Assembly (NCBI RefSeq): GCF_016905445.1
Contig: NZ_JAFEXF010000015.1
Location: 1-64,000, forward strand
Length of the DNA: 64,000 nt
Direction of reading: 5' to 3'
Origin: Streptomyces sp. G44
GTDB lineage: Bacteria; Actinomycetota; Actinomycetes; Streptomycetales; Streptomycetaceae
Positions within the stretch are counted from its first letter, which is position 1. The number at the start of each line of letters is the position of its first letter. A program made the position numbers and the translations under genes. Under the pieces are notes generated by a model. That model was not told where the DNA came from and searched no databases. It saw nothing but the letters and a program-made list of their open reading frames with translations. Below are positions 8,735 through 18,406 of this stretch, one piece after another.

Positions 8735-11244
8735 TGCGGGTCCCGCTTTCCTGGCTGCGGGAGTACGTCGACCTCCCCGCCACCGAGACCGGCCGTGACG
8801 TGCAGGCCAAGCTCATCGAGGTCGGCCTCGAGGTCGAGACCGTCGAACAGCTCGGCACCGGCCTCAAGGGCCCGCTCGTCGTGGGCAAGGTCCTCACCAT
8901 CGAGGAGCTGGAGGGCTTCAAGAAGCCCATCCGCTTCTGCACCGTCGACGTCGGCACCGCCAACGGCACCGGCGAGCCGCAGGAGATCGTCTGCGGCGCC
9001 CGGAACTTCGCCGTCGGCGACAAGGTCGTCGTGGTCCTGCCCGGCGCCGTCCTGCCCGGCGACTTCGCGATCGCCGCCCGCAAGACGTACGGCAAGACCT
9101 CGCACGGCATGATCTGCTCCGGCGACGAGCTGGGCATGGGCGACGACGGCAGCGGAGGCATCATCGTGTTGCCGCCCGAGCACGAGGTCGGCACCGACGC
9201 CATCGAGCTGCTCGAACTGGTCGACGAGGTCCTGGACATCGCCGTCACGCCCGACCGCGGCTACGCCCTGTCGATGCGCGGCGTCGCCCGGGAGACCGCC
9301 ATCGCGTACGGCCTGCCGCTGCGCGACCCGGCGCTCCTGGACGTGCCCGCGCCGAACTCCTTCGGCTACCCCGTCAAGATCAGCGACCCGCTCGGCTGCG
9401 ACCGCTTCACCGCGCGCACCGTCACCGGCCTGCGGCCCGAGGCCCGCTCGCCGATCTGGCTCAAGCGGCGCCTCCAGAAGGCCGGGATGCGCCCCATCTC
9501 GCTCACCGTCGACATCGCGAACTACGTGATGCTGGAGCTGGGCCAGCCCCTGCACACGTACGACCGCTCCCAGATCCAGGGGACGATCGGCGTGCGCCGG
9601 GCCGAGCAGGGCGAGAAGCTCACGACGCTCGACGGCGCCCAGCGCGTCCTCGATGCCGAGGACCTCGTCATCACCGACGAGCGCGGGCCCATCGGCCTCG
9701 CGGGCGTCATGGGCGGCGCCAACACCGAGATCGCCGACCACGACGAAGAGGGCGGCACCACCGACGTCGTCATCGAGGCCGCGCACTTCGACGCGCTCTC
9801 CATCGCCCGCACCGCGCGCCGCCACAAGCTGGGCTCCGAGGCCGCCAAGCGCTACGAGCGCGGCGTCGACCCGCAGGCCGCTTCGGCCGCCGCGCAGCGG
9901 ACCGTCGACCTGCTGGTGCTGCTCGCGGGCGGCACCGCCGAGGCCGGCGTCACGGAGATCATCGCCCCCACCGCGCCGCGCACGATCACCATGCCCGCCG
10001 ACCACCCCGACAAGGTCGCCGGTGTCACCTACGGCCGCGAGACCGTCGTACGCCGCCTCCAGCAGGTCGGCTGCGACGTGTACGGCCAGGACGACCTGAC
10101 CGTCACCGTGCCGTCGTGGCGCCCCGACCTCGCGGAGCCGAACGACCTCGCCGAAGAGGTCATCCGCCTGGAGGGGTACGAGAACCTCCCCTCGACCCTG
10201 CCGAAGCCCCCCGCGGGCCGCGGCCTCACCGAGCGGCAGCGCCTGCACCGCCGCGTCGGGCGCGCGCTGGCCGGCGCCGGGTACGTGGAGGCGCTGAGCT
10301 ACCCCTTCATCGGGGAGAACGTCTTCGACCAGCTCGGCCTGGAGGCGGACGACCCGAACCGCCGCGTGGTCAAGCTCGTCAACCCGCTCTCCGACGAGGA
10401 GCCCGCCCTCCGTACGACGCTGCTGCCGGGGCTGCTCGCCGCACTCCGCCGCAACGACGGGCGTGGCAGCCACGACCTGGCGCTCTTCGAAACCGGCCTG
10501 GTCTTCCACCCCCGCCAGGAGCTGAAGGTCGCGGTGCGGCTGCCCGTCGACCGGCGGCCCACCGACGAGGAGATCGCGTCCCTCACCGACGCGCTGCCCG
10601 TCCAGCCCCGGCACGCCGCCGTCGTCCTCGCGGGCGCCCGCGAGCAGGCCGGCTGGTGGGGCAAGGGCCGCCCGGCCGACTGGGCGGACGCCGTCGAGGC
10701 GGCGCGCACCCTCGCCCGCGAGGCCGGTGCCGAGCTCATCGTCGACCAGGGGCAGTACGGCCCCTGGCACCCGGGCCGCTGCGCGGAGCTGAAGGTCGTC
10801 GTCGACGGCGACATCGTCTCCGTCGGCCACGCCGGTGAGCTGCACCCGCGCGTCGTCAAGGCACTGCACCTGCCCGCCCGCACCTGCGCGATGGAGCTGG
10901 ACCTGGACCGCCTGGCACAGGCCGGTGAGGGCACGCTGCGCGCGCCGCGCATCTCCGCCTTCCCGGTGGCCACGCAGGATGTCGCGCTGATCGTCGACAA
11001 GGAGGTGCCGGCCGCGGTGGTCGAGTACTACCTGACCGGCGGCGCGGGCGACCTCCTGGAGTCCATCCGGCTGTTCGATGTATTTGTTGGGTCACAGATC
11101 GGCGAGGGCAAGAAGTCCCTGGCGTACGCCCTGCGCTTCCGCGCGCCCGACCGCACGCTGACGGTCGACGAGGCGTCGGCGGCCCGTGACGCTGCCGTCG
11201 CCCTGGCGGCCGAGCACACGGGAGCGGTGCTCCGCGGAGCGTAG
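8734..11244 (+). CDS. pheT: Phenylalanyl-tRNA synthetase beta subunit
   Basis: An 836-residue beta subunit with the normal full-length domain order. First comes the catalytic-core-like beginning ([15 protein letters not shown]), then an EMAP-type tRNA-binding domain around residues 40-150 ([18 protein letters not shown]), and the B3/B4 editing domain around 210-370. The B5 DNA-fold region lies around 400-480 ([20 protein letters not shown]), then the inactive synthetase-like core. A ferredoxin-fold anticodon-binding domain ends the protein ([21 protein letters not shown]). It is translationally coupled to pheS by the TGATG overlap. A strong stem-loop terminator follows. Confidence 0.96.
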
Positions 11245-11285
11245 TCACCGCCCGTAGGCGTCCACGGCGCACCTTGGGGCGGGCA

Positions 11286-11319
11286 GAGGGGCTCATCCGG
11301 ATCGCCGGGTGAGCCCCTC
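11286..11319 (+). terminator. Terminator after pheT
   Basis: A perfect 10-bp stem: GAGGGGCTCA (11286-11295) pairs with TGAGCCCCTC (11310-11319) around a 14-nt loop. No U-run follows, as is common for streptomycete terminators. Confidence 0.8.
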
Positions 11320-11435
11320 ACTCGTTGGGGTGACAAAGGGCTTCACTCTGGCCCGATCGGGTCACTCGGTCGACAGAATCATTCCGGCCGTAGGGGTCGG
11401 TCTGCGCGCCGCACGGGGCTGAGGGGGGCGACAGC

Positions 11436-12602
11436 ATGATCCGTATCAGGGCTGGGGCTCCCCGCGGGATGATGTCGCGGGCGAGAGCCGGGACCAGGGG
11501 AGCACGAGCGCGTGGCAAGGGCCCGCGCGGCCCGAAGAGAGACTCCCGGCTGCCCTGCGTGGGCGGCCGTCGTCGCTTCCGGCTGGTGCTCACGCTGGGG
11601 CTGCCGACGGTGTGGGGTGCCGTCGCCATCACGTACAAGCTGACCTGTCCGCTGGCCCAGCAGGACGGCATGGGGGCGCGGATCGTCAGCAGCGCGGTCT
11701 TCTTCGTCGTCGGGACCGGGCTCATGGTGCACGTCCACCGGACGCTGCTGCGGGAGCTGCGCCAGGTCCGCGAGGTCGCGGGCGCCGCGCAGAACGTGCT
11801 GCTGAGACCGCTGCCGCCTCGCGTCGAAGGGCTCGCGCTCGCCGCCGGTCGGGTCTCGGCGTCGCGGGGCGCCTGCGTCGGCGGCGACCTGTACGAGGTC
11901 GCCGCCACCGACCACGGCGTGCGCGTCGTCATGGGTGACGTCCGCGGGCACGGCCTCGGCGCCATCGGGACCGTCGCCGCCGTCCTCGGCAGCTTCCGCG
12001 AGGCCGCTCACGACGAGCCCGAACTCCCGATGGTCATGCGCCGGTTGGAGCGGGCCCTCGGGCGGCACCTGCGGGAACGCTCGTACGCCGAGCAGCCCGT
12101 GAGCGGCAGAGCGGCACAGGACGGCGCGCTGGCCGAGGAATTCGTCACCGTCCTGCTCCTGGAGATCGGCGAGGACGGCGAGCTGCTGGCCATCAACTGC
12201 GGCCACCCCTGGCCGTACCTGCTCACCCGGCAGGCCCGGCCGCTGGCCGACGCCGAACCGCTGCCTCCGCTCGGCCTCTTCCCGCTCCCCGGCGAACTGC
12301 CCGTGGTGCACTGCGGGTGGCTGCTGCCGGGCGAGTCGCTCGTCCTGCACACGGACGGCATGGAGGACGCCCGCGACGCGGCGGGCGCGTTCTTCCCCCT
12401 CCAGGCGGCCCTCACCGAGGCGGCACGGGCCCGGCCGGCCGCCCCGCAGGACCTCATCGACGCGGTCTACGCCGAATTCCTGCGCCACGCGGGCCAGTTG
12501 CCGTCCGACGACGCGGCGCTGCTCGTCCTGCGCAACGACCGCGAGCAGGCCCCCACCCGGCAGCAGGAGCCCCAGCGGCCCGTCACCCGCACCATGAGCT
12601 GA
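11436..12602 (+). CDS. Membrane-anchored PP2C/SpoIIE-type protein phosphatase
   Basis: A 388-residue protein with a basic amino terminus and two membrane helices (about residues 48-66, LVLTLGLPTVWGAVAI, and 84-100, IVSSAVFFVVGTGLMV), then a cytoplasmic SpoIIE-like phosphatase domain. The metal-binding motifs are present: GGDLYEV, MGDVRGHGLGA, LHTDGMEDARD and SDDAALLVLR. Phosphatases of this type dephosphorylate anti-sigma-factor antagonists. No antagonist or kinase is adjacent, so the partner is unknown. The length is usual for streptomycete paralogues that lack sensor domains. Confidence 0.85.
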   Translation: MIRIRAGAPRGMMSRARAGTRGARARGKGPRGPKRDSRLPCVGGRRRFRLVLTLGLPTVWGAVAITYKLTCPLAQQDGMGARIVSSAVFFVVGTGLMVHVHRTLLRELRQVREVAGAAQNVLLRPLPPRVEGLALAAGRVSASRGACVGGDLYEVAATDHGVRVVMGDVRGHGLGAIGTVAAVLGSFREAAHDEPELPMVMRRLERALGRHLRERSYAEQPVSGRAAQDGALAEEFVTVLLLEIGEDGELLAINCGHPWPYLLTRQARPLADAEPLPPLGLFPLPGELPVVHCGWLLPGESLVLHTDGMEDARDAAGAFFPLQAALTEAARARPAAPQDLIDAVYAEFLRHAGQLPSDDAALLVLRNDREQAPTRQQEPQRPVTRTMS

Positions 12603-12816
12603 GCGCCCCCGGTGGACGGAGCGAGCCGCGCGCCGTCCGCCCCGCCATGGAGTTGTCCGGGCAGACGGCGGGACGGACGGCGCCAGGAAGGGCCGCCGCA
12701 CTGTACTGAGGGGGGAGCCGGCGGCCCGCCGACCTCCTCGACTGACGAGGCACCTCAGTCAAGCGAGCCCACACGGGACGCGGCAGAGCGCACACCCCCC
12801 GGATCCGGGCACTCCG

Positions 12817-12850
12817 TTCACACCCCGTGTGAAGGCGGCTCGACTACCCT
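12817..12850 (+). promoter_or_regulatory. Operator-like inverted repeat and promoter of the NsdA-like regulator
   Basis: TTCACAC (12817-12823) and GTGTGAA (12827-12833) form a perfect 7-3-7 inverted repeat. TACCCT at 12845-12850 is a good -10 box, so the repeat would cover the -35 region. This is the classic position for repression, perhaps autoregulation. The rest of 12603-12816 contains no recognisable gene. Confidence 0.6.
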
Positions 12851-12879
12851 GAACAGCACCGAGCCACCGGAGGGCATCC

Positions 12880-14229
12880 ATGCAGCCCAACACCCTGCTC
12901 GACGCGATCCTCGACGAAGCCGGCATCTCGCACGCGGGACTCGCCGCCCATGTCAACCAGGCCGGGAAGTCCAGAGGCCTCGCGCTGCGCTACGAACACA
13001 CCGCCGTATCCCGCTGGTTGAAGGGGCAGCGCCCGCGCGGCCAGGTCCCCGACCTGATCTGCGAGGTGCTCGCCGCCCGGCTCCAGCGGCCCGTCACCCT
13101 CGACGACATCGGCCTCGGCGTCCCCGGCGTTCCCACCGCCCACGCCGGCTCGGCGCCGTCCACGCTCTCCGGCTTCGTGGAGCGCGCCACCGCCCTGTGG
13201 CGCTCGGACGAACAGCAGCGCCCCCACCTGCTCGGCGCACCCGCGGTCACCGGCACCCCCGCGGTGATGCCGGTCTGGGAGTGGGAGAACCCGCCCGAGG
13301 ACACCGACGTGTCGCGCGGCGGACGCCACCCCGTCAGCACGGCCGACATCGAGATGATGCGCGCGGCCCGCGCCCACTACGAGCAGATGTACCGCAAGAC
13401 CGGTGGCGTGGCGACCCGCACCCGCATCGTCGGCTTCCTCAACGCTGAGGCGGCGCCCCTGCTGCGGGGCAGCTACACCGACGAGATGGGCCGCCAACTG
13501 CACCGCTCCACCGGCGGTCTTGTGGCCATAGCGGGCATCTGCGCCTACGACTCCGACGCGCACGGCCTCGCCCAGCGCTACTTCCACCAGGCCCTGCGCC
13601 TCGCGAAGGCCAGCGGGGACCGGGGTCTTGGGGCGTACGTCATCGCGTTGCTGGTCAACCAGGCGCTGTTCATGCGTGAGTACCGCCAGGCCGTGGCGTT
13701 CGCCGAGGCGGCGCTGCGGGCCGCGGGCCGTGACCTCACCCCGGCGCTGGCATCCGACCTGTACGCGATGCAGGCCAAGGCGTACGCACACCTGGGCGAC
13801 GGCAGGAGCGCACTGTCGTGCATCCGGCGTGCGGAGGCCGCGGCCGACCGGATCCTGCGGGGCCGGGAGCCGGACGAGACGGGCTACGTGCAGCCGGGAC
13901 TGGTCAACGTACAGGTGGCGGAGGCCCTGCTCAGCCTCGGCGATCTGGTGAGCGCCCGCGAGCACGCCGCCGCGGCCGTCGACACGCCGGCGCACGACCG
14001 GGGCCGGGTCCACCGGCTCGCGATGCTCAGCCAGATCGAACTGCGCCAGGGCAACACCGACGAGGCGGTGGCCACGGCCGTGGAAATGGCGGAGCAGGCC
14101 CGGGGGATGGAGTCCCAGCGGCTGCGGGACCGGCTGCGCGCGGTGCGCGAGCACCTCGTGCGCAGCGACTGCGCGGGCACGGCCGAGGCGGCCGCACTCA
14201 TCGACGGGGCGTTGCGCGTCCCGCTCTGA
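12880..14229 (+). CDS. NsdA-like tetratricopeptide regulator
   Basis: A 449-residue cytoplasmic protein. The amino-terminal 65 residues look like a divergent helix-turn-helix (LDEAGISHAGLAAHVNQAGK, RYEHTAVSRWLKGQRPRG). The remainder is helical and TPR-like (GLAQRYFHQALRLAKASGD, YRQAVAFAEAALRAAGR, VAEALLSLGDLVSAREHAA, MLSQIELRQGNTDEAVATA). The layout resembles NsdA of Streptomyces coelicolor, a negative regulator of sporulation and antibiotic production. I assign similarity, not orthology. ATG at 12880 follows GGAGGGCATCC. A perfect inverted repeat overlaps its promoter. Confidence 0.75.
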   Translation: MQPNTLLDAILDEAGISHAGLAAHVNQAGKSRGLALRYEHTAVSRWLKGQRPRGQVPDLICEVLAARLQRPVTLDDIGLGVPGVPTAHAGSAPSTLSGFVERATALWRSDEQQRPHLLGAPAVTGTPAVMPVWEWENPPEDTDVSRGGRHPVSTADIEMMRAARAHYEQMYRKTGGVATRTRIVGFLNAEAAPLLRGSYTDEMGRQLHRSTGGLVAIAGICAYDSDAHGLAQRYFHQALRLAKASGDRGLGAYVIALLVNQALFMREYRQAVAFAEAALRAAGRDLTPALASDLYAMQAKAYAHLGDGRSALSCIRRAEAAADRILRGREPDETGYVQPGLVNVQVAEALLSLGDLVSAREHAAAAVDTPAHDRGRVHRLAMLSQIELRQGNTDEAVATAVEMAEQARGMESQRLRDRLRAVREHLVRSDCAGTAEAAALIDGALRVPL

Positions 14230-14322
14230 CCCCTGGCGCCCCATGACGCCCCCTGACGCCCACTGCTCTGCGGTTCTCCCTGCTGCGATATTGCCGTCAA
14301 CTCGGCGAAAGGTGGCAGAACC

Positions 14323-14865
14323 GTGCAGTGGACGAAACAAAGCGAACAAACTGTGTATGGCAACCGGTGGTTCACGGTCAATCTCGCAGATGTCGAGCTA
14401 CCCGACGGCCGGCATCTGGACCACTTCCTCATACGGATGCGGCCCGTGGCCGTGGCCACCGTCGTCAACGACGCCAACGAGGTCCTGCTGCTGTGGCGGC
14501 ACCGCTTCATCACCGACAGCTGGGGCTGGGAGCTCGCGGCGGGCGTCGTCGAGGACGGCGAGGACATCGCGTACGCGGCGGCCCGCGAGATGGAGGAGGA
14601 GACCGGCTGGCGGCCGGGCCCGCTGCGGCACCTGATGAGCGTCGAGCCCTCGAACGGGCTCACCGACGCCCGGCACCACATCTACTGGTCCGACGAGGGG
14701 ACCTACGTCGGCCATCCCGAGGACGACTTCGAGTCGGACCGCCGTGAGTGGGTCCCTCTCAAGCTCGTCCCCGACATGGTGGCCCGTGGGGAGGTCCCGG
14801 CCGCCAACATGGCCGCGGCGCTGCTCCTCCTGCACCATCTGCGCCTCGGCCACGACCCGCGCTAG
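14323..14865 (+). CDS. NUDIX hydrolase
   Basis: A 180-residue soluble hydrolase of nucleoside-diphosphate-linked compounds. The complete Nudix box is present (GVVEDGEDIAYAAAREMEEE followed by TGW), with both glutamates of the REMEEE core needed for Mg2+ binding. Substrate prediction is not possible; ADP-ribose-type enzymes share the preceding pattern WGWELAAG. GTG at 14323 follows AAAGGTGG. The stop abuts the stop of the convergent gene at 14866 with no base between them. Confidence 0.88.
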   Translation: MQWTKQSEQTVYGNRWFTVNLADVELPDGRHLDHFLIRMRPVAVATVVNDANEVLLLWRHRFITDSWGWELAAGVVEDGEDIAYAAAREMEEETGWRPGPLRHLMSVEPSNGLTDARHHIYWSDEGTYVGHPEDDFESDRREWVPLKLVPDMVARGEVPAANMAAALLLLHHLRLGHDPR

Positions 14866-15123
14866 CTAACGGCCGAGGGCCTGCCAGACCGCCACGGCGA
14901 GCGCCGCGACCGCCGCGAGAGCGACGATCGTGGGGAGCGGCCAGCGCGTGTGTTCCAGGGCGGTGACCCGGGACTGAAGGGCCTCCACGTTCTTGGCGGT
15001 CTGCTGGTCGTGCTGCGTCAGCAGCGCCAGCCGTCCGTCGACGCGGGCCAGCCCCACGTCCAGGCTGCGACGCAGCTCCGCGAGTTCTTCCGGGACCACG
15101 GCACGCTCGCCATCGGTGGTCAC
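14866..15123 (-). CDS. Small coiled-coil protein with C-terminal membrane anchor
   Basis: An 85-residue protein of unknown function. Residues 10-55 form a charged heptad-like helix (PEELAELRRSLDVGLARVDG, QQTAKNVEALQSRVTALEH). Residues 60-82 are a membrane helix (LPTIVALAAVAALAVAVW), so it is tail-anchored with the coil in the cytoplasm. GTG at 15123 is preferred over the frame start at 15168, because GAGAGGAG lies 8 nt upstream of it. Confidence 0.65.
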   Translation of the reverse strand: MTTDGERAVVPEELAELRRSLDVGLARVDGRLALLTQHDQQTAKNVEALQSRVTALEHTRWPLPTIVALAAVAALAVAVWQALGR

Positions 15124-15254
15124 GAGTCCACTCCTCTCTGTAGTGGCGCGTCCCCCCTTCTTCCGCACGGGAAGTCAACTCGCGTGACGGACCGTGCGGG
15201 AGCGTGTGCGATGGGCATATGCGAGCCCACCGCGCACACGGTGTGTGAACGCCG

Positions 15255-15286
15255 CGGGCCCGGCACTCGAAGGAGTGCCGGGCCCG
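15255..15286. terminator. Terminator after the 3-hydroxyacyl-CoA dehydrogenase gene
   Basis: A perfect 14-bp stem (15255-15268 with 15273-15286) around the tetraloop GAAG; the arm is CGGGCCCGGCACTC. It lies 67 nt past the stop of the minus-strand dehydrogenase gene and should stop its transcription before the small coiled-coil gene. Confidence 0.85.
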
Positions 15287-15352
15287 TCGCGCGGAGCGGT
15301 TCGTACGGGCGAAATCCCGTCAGGCGTGCACCCGGAGCAGGTCAGGAAGAGG

Positions 15353-16213
15353 TCAGGCGTACGGGTAGAAGCCCGAGCCGGTCTTCCGGCCGAGGCGGCC
15401 CGCGTCCACCATCCGCTGGAGCAGCGGGGGAGCGGCGTACAGCGGCTCCTTGTACTCGGCGTACATGGAGTCGGCGACCGAGGCGACCGTGTCCAGGCCG
15501 ATCAGGTCGGCGAGCTTGAGCGGGCCCATCGGGTGGGCGCAGCCCATCTCCATGCCGTTGTCGATGTCCTCGCGGCTGGCGATGCCCGACTCGAACATCC
15601 GGATCGCGGAGAGCAGGTACGGGATGAGCAGCGCGTTGACCACGAAGCCCGAGCGGTCCTGGGCGCGGATGGCGTGCTTGCCGAGCACCTTCTCCACCAT
15701 GACCTGCGCCCGGCTGATGGTGCCCTCGGACGTGGTCAGCGCCGGGATCAGCTCGACGAGCTGCTGCACGGGCGCCGGGTTGAAGAAGTGGATGCCGATG
15801 ACCTGGTCGGGCCGCGAGGTCGCGACGGCCAGCTTCACCAGCGGGATGGAGGAGGTGTTGGAGGCGAGGATCGCGTCCTGCCGGGTCACCACCTGGTCGA
15901 GCACCTGGAAGATCTCGGTCTTGACCTGCTCGTTCTCCACCACGGCCTCGATGACGAGGTCACGGTCGGCGAACTCGCCGAGGTCGGTGGTGAAGCTCAG
16001 CCGGTCCAGCGCGGCGTCCCGCTCCTCGTCGGAGATCTTGCCGCGCTCGGCGGCCTTGGAGAGGGAGTTGTACAGCCGCGTGCGGCCGATCTCCAGGGCC
16101 TCGCCGGTGGTCTCCGCGACCTTCACATCCAGTCCGGAGCGGGCGCAGACCTCTGCGATTCCGGCGCCCATCTGGCCACAGCCCACCACTCCGACGCGTG
16201 CGATATCGGTCAT
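15353..16213 (-). CDS. 3-hydroxybutyryl-CoA dehydrogenase
   Basis: A 286-residue NAD(P)-dependent enzyme that interconverts acetoacetyl-CoA and 3-hydroxybutyryl-CoA, used in butyrate, polyhydroxybutyrate and ethylmalonyl-CoA metabolism. The Rossmann motif VGVVGCGQMGAGIAEVCA is at residues 6-23, and the catalytic signature is LASNTSSIP plus GIHFFNPAP. The carboxy-terminal domain has GFVVNALLIPYL and ends GRKTGSGFYPYA. ATG at 16213 is chosen over longer frames because GAGGTGA lies 8 nt upstream and the family starts just before the Rossmann strand. It is monocistronic, with a strong terminator. Confidence 0.92.
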   Translation of the reverse strand: MTDIARVGVVGCGQMGAGIAEVCARSGLDVKVAETTGEALEIGRTRLYNSLSKAAERGKISDEERDAALDRLSFTTDLGEFADRDLVIEAVVENEQVKTEIFQVLDQVVTRQDAILASNTSSIPLVKLAVATSRPDQVIGIHFFNPAPVQQLVELIPALTTSEGTISRAQVMVEKVLGKHAIRAQDRSGFVVNALLIPYLLSAIRMFESGIASREDIDNGMEMGCAHPMGPLKLADLIGLDTVASVADSMYAEYKEPLYAAPPLLQRMVDAGRLGRKTGSGFYPYA

Positions 16214-16395
16214 GGAGTCGGTCACCTCGTGCCTTTCGCTGATCAACGGGGCCGGCAGGGTCCCCCGTATGGATGCGGTCCCTGCCTCGGCCGTGAACGT
16301 TACTCCGCAACTGAGGGTCCATGGCGTGCCGGGTCGGGCATGCTGGCCGCAACCCGGCGAAAGGTGCCGGACACAGCGAGCTCAGGGGCGTACAG

Positions 16396-17652
16396 ATGAG
16401 GCGTATGTCACGTCGGGGTTTCTCGGTGGTGGCCGCGGCGACGATCGCGGGCCTGGCGACGGCGGGTGACGCGGTGGCGGCGCCGGGGGACGCGGCGGCG
16501 GTCCCCGGCCGGCGCCGGAAGAAGGAGCGGGAGCTGCGGGCCATGTGGCTGGCGACCGTCGTCAACCGCGACTGGCCCTCCAGACCGGGCCTGACGGCGC
16601 AGCAGCAGCGGAGCGAGCTCCTTGCGTTTCTCGACTCGGCGGTGAACCGCAGACTGAACGCGGTGGTCTTCCAGGTGCGGCCCACCGCCGACGCCCTGTG
16701 GCCCTCGCGGTACGAGCCGTGGTCGCAGTACCTCACCGGGGTCCAGGGCAAGGACCCGGGCTGGGACCCGCTGGGCACCGCGGTGCGGGAGGCGCACCGC
16801 AGGGGCCTGGAGCTGCACGCGTGGTTCAACCCGTTCCGCATCGCCAACCACACCGACCCCTCGCGGCTGGTGGCCACGCATCCCGCGCGCGTGCACCCCG
16901 AGTGGGTGGTGCCGTACGGCGGGAAGCTCTACTACAACCCGGGCCTGCCCGAGGTGCGGCGCTTCGTGCAGGACGCGATGCTCGACGCGGTCCGCCGCTA
17001 TCCGCTGGACGCGGTGCACTGGGACGACTACTTCTACCCGTACCCCGTCGCGGGCCAGACCTTCGACGACGACGACGCCTTCGCGCGCCACGGCGGCGGC
17101 TTCGCGGACCGCGCCTCCTGGCGCCGCGACAACATCGACCGGCTGGTGCACGAGATGTCCGGCCGGATCAAGAAGACCCGGCCGCGCACGCAGTTCGGCA
17201 TCAGCCCCTTCGCGGTCTGGCGCAACAAGGCGACGGACCCGACGGGCTCGGACACCCGGGCCGGCGTACAGACGTACGACGATCTGTACGCGGACACGCG
17301 CGGCTGGGTGACGAAGGGCTGGCTCGACTACATCGTCCCGCAGGTGTACTGGAACATCGGCTTCCCGGCAGCGGACTACGCGAAGCTGGTCCCGTGGTGG
17401 AACGACGTCGTACGCGGCACGGGCGTACGTCTGTACATCGGCGAGGCCCTCTACAAGGCGGGCGACCCGGCGCAGCCCGCCGCCTGGCAGGACCCGGCGG
17501 AGCTGTCCCGCCACCTCACGTACGCCGAGGGCTTCGGTGAGGTGCGCGGGCACATCTACTTCTCCGCGAAAGAGGTCGGCGTCGACAAGATCGGCGCGAT
17601 GGCGCGGGTGGTCGCCGACCACTACCAGGAGCCGGCGAAGCCGCCGCGCTGA
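16396..17652 (+). CDS. Exported GH10-like (DUF187/GHL10) glycoside hydrolase
   Basis: A 418-residue protein with a Tat-type signal (RRMSRRGFSVVAAATIAGLA, ending near DAVAAPG). The catalytic barrel shows family landmarks: LRAMWLATVVNRDWPS, VVFQVRPTADALWPS, GLELHAWFNPFR, YYNPGLPEVRRFV, AVHWDDYFYPYP and YIVPQVYWNIGF. GHL10 proteins are predicted polysaccharide or peptidoglycan-fragment hydrolases, with the WDDYFYP motif supplying acidic residues. ATG at 16396 follows CAGGGG and begins the twin-arginine signal; the longer frame adds no homologous sequence. Confidence 0.85.
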   Translation: MRRMSRRGFSVVAAATIAGLATAGDAVAAPGDAAAVPGRRRKKERELRAMWLATVVNRDWPSRPGLTAQQQRSELLAFLDSAVNRRLNAVVFQVRPTADALWPSRYEPWSQYLTGVQGKDPGWDPLGTAVREAHRRGLELHAWFNPFRIANHTDPSRLVATHPARVHPEWVVPYGGKLYYNPGLPEVRRFVQDAMLDAVRRYPLDAVHWDDYFYPYPVAGQTFDDDDAFARHGGGFADRASWRRDNIDRLVHEMSGRIKKTRPRTQFGISPFAVWRNKATDPTGSDTRAGVQTYDDLYADTRGWVTKGWLDYIVPQVYWNIGFPAADYAKLVPWWNDVVRGTGVRLYIGEALYKAGDPAQPAAWQDPAELSRHLTYAEGFGEVRGHIYFSAKEVGVDKIGAMARVVADHYQEPAKPPR

Positions 17653-17665
17653 CGACCCCGCGGAC

Positions 17666-17860
17666 CTAGCTCGCCGGGTCCTCGTGCCGCACGACGGTGT
17701 CGGGGCCCGGCGACATCAGCGTCTCGTGGCCGTCCTCGAACCGGACGCGGTACGGCGGGCCGCCGTCGGCGCCGAGCACCTCGACGACCTCCGCGGTCCG
17801 GTCGTGCTGCCCGACGATCCTGCCGTGCAACACCAGCCTGTCCCCTACGGTTGCGCGCAT
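17666..17860 (-). CDS. DUF1918 domain-containing small protein
   Basis: A 64-residue protein made entirely of one DUF1918 domain: MRATVGDRLVLHGRIVGQHD, followed by a beta-rich half with YRVRFEDGHETLMSPGPDTV. The family is a small barrel frequent in actinobacteria, function unknown. ATG at 17860 lies 8 nt behind GGGAG. It is convergent with the glycoside hydrolase gene and divergent from the GNAT gene. Confidence 0.82.
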   Translation of the reverse strand: MRATVGDRLVLHGRIVGQHDRTAEVVEVLGADGGPPYRVRFEDGHETLMSPGPDTVVRHEDPAS

Positions 17861-17968
17861 GTGGAGTACTCCCTCGTCCCGCTCTGCGGTCGCGATCCGT
17901 GGCCTCCATTCTATGCCGGGTGCCGGGAGTCGGCGCCTGGTCGTACACCGTTCTGGCAGGGTCGGTGC

Positions 17969-18406
17969 ATGAACAACAGTGTCACGCCCCATGGGACGTA
18001 CGAGATCTCCGCCGACCCCGCCCGCATCGACGCGGCCCGCGTCCACCGGTGGCTCTCCACCGACGCGTACTGGGCCCTCGGCCGCAGCCGCGCCAAGCAG
18101 GACGCGGCGATCGCCGGGTCGCTGAACTTCGGCGCGTACGAAGGAAGTTCGGGGGAGCAGGTGGCCTACGCCCGCGTGGTGACCGACCGGGCCACCTTCG
18201 CGTGGCTCTGCGACGTGTACGTCGCCCCGGCCGCGCGCGGCAACGGGCTCGGCACCGCGCTCGTGGACGCGGTCCGCGCGCACCTGGAGCCGTTCGGCCT
18301 GCGCCGCGTGCTCCTGGCCACGGCCGACGCGCACGGCGTCTACGAGAAGGCCGGGTTCAAGCCCCTGGCGGACCCGGGGCAGTGGATGGCGCTGGGCGGT
18401 CAGTGA
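17969..18406 (+). CDS. GNAT-family N-acetyltransferase
   Basis: A 145-residue acetyltransferase using acetyl-CoA; the substrate cannot be predicted. Motif A (WLCDVYVAPAARGNGLGTAL) provides the pyrophosphate loop RGNGLG, and GVYEKAGFKPL is the typical carboxy-terminal strand-helix. CAGGGT at 17957-17962 lies 6 nt before ATG 17969 and no ribosome-binding site is visible, so the message is probably leaderless. The 3' end overlaps the convergent DUF6314 gene by 7 nt. Confidence 0.85.
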   Translation: MNNSVTPHGTYEISADPARIDAARVHRWLSTDAYWALGRSRAKQDAAIAGSLNFGAYEGSSGEQVAYARVVTDRATFAWLCDVYVAPAARGNGLGTALVDAVRAHLEPFGLRRVLLATADAHGVYEKAGFKPLADPGQWMALGGQ

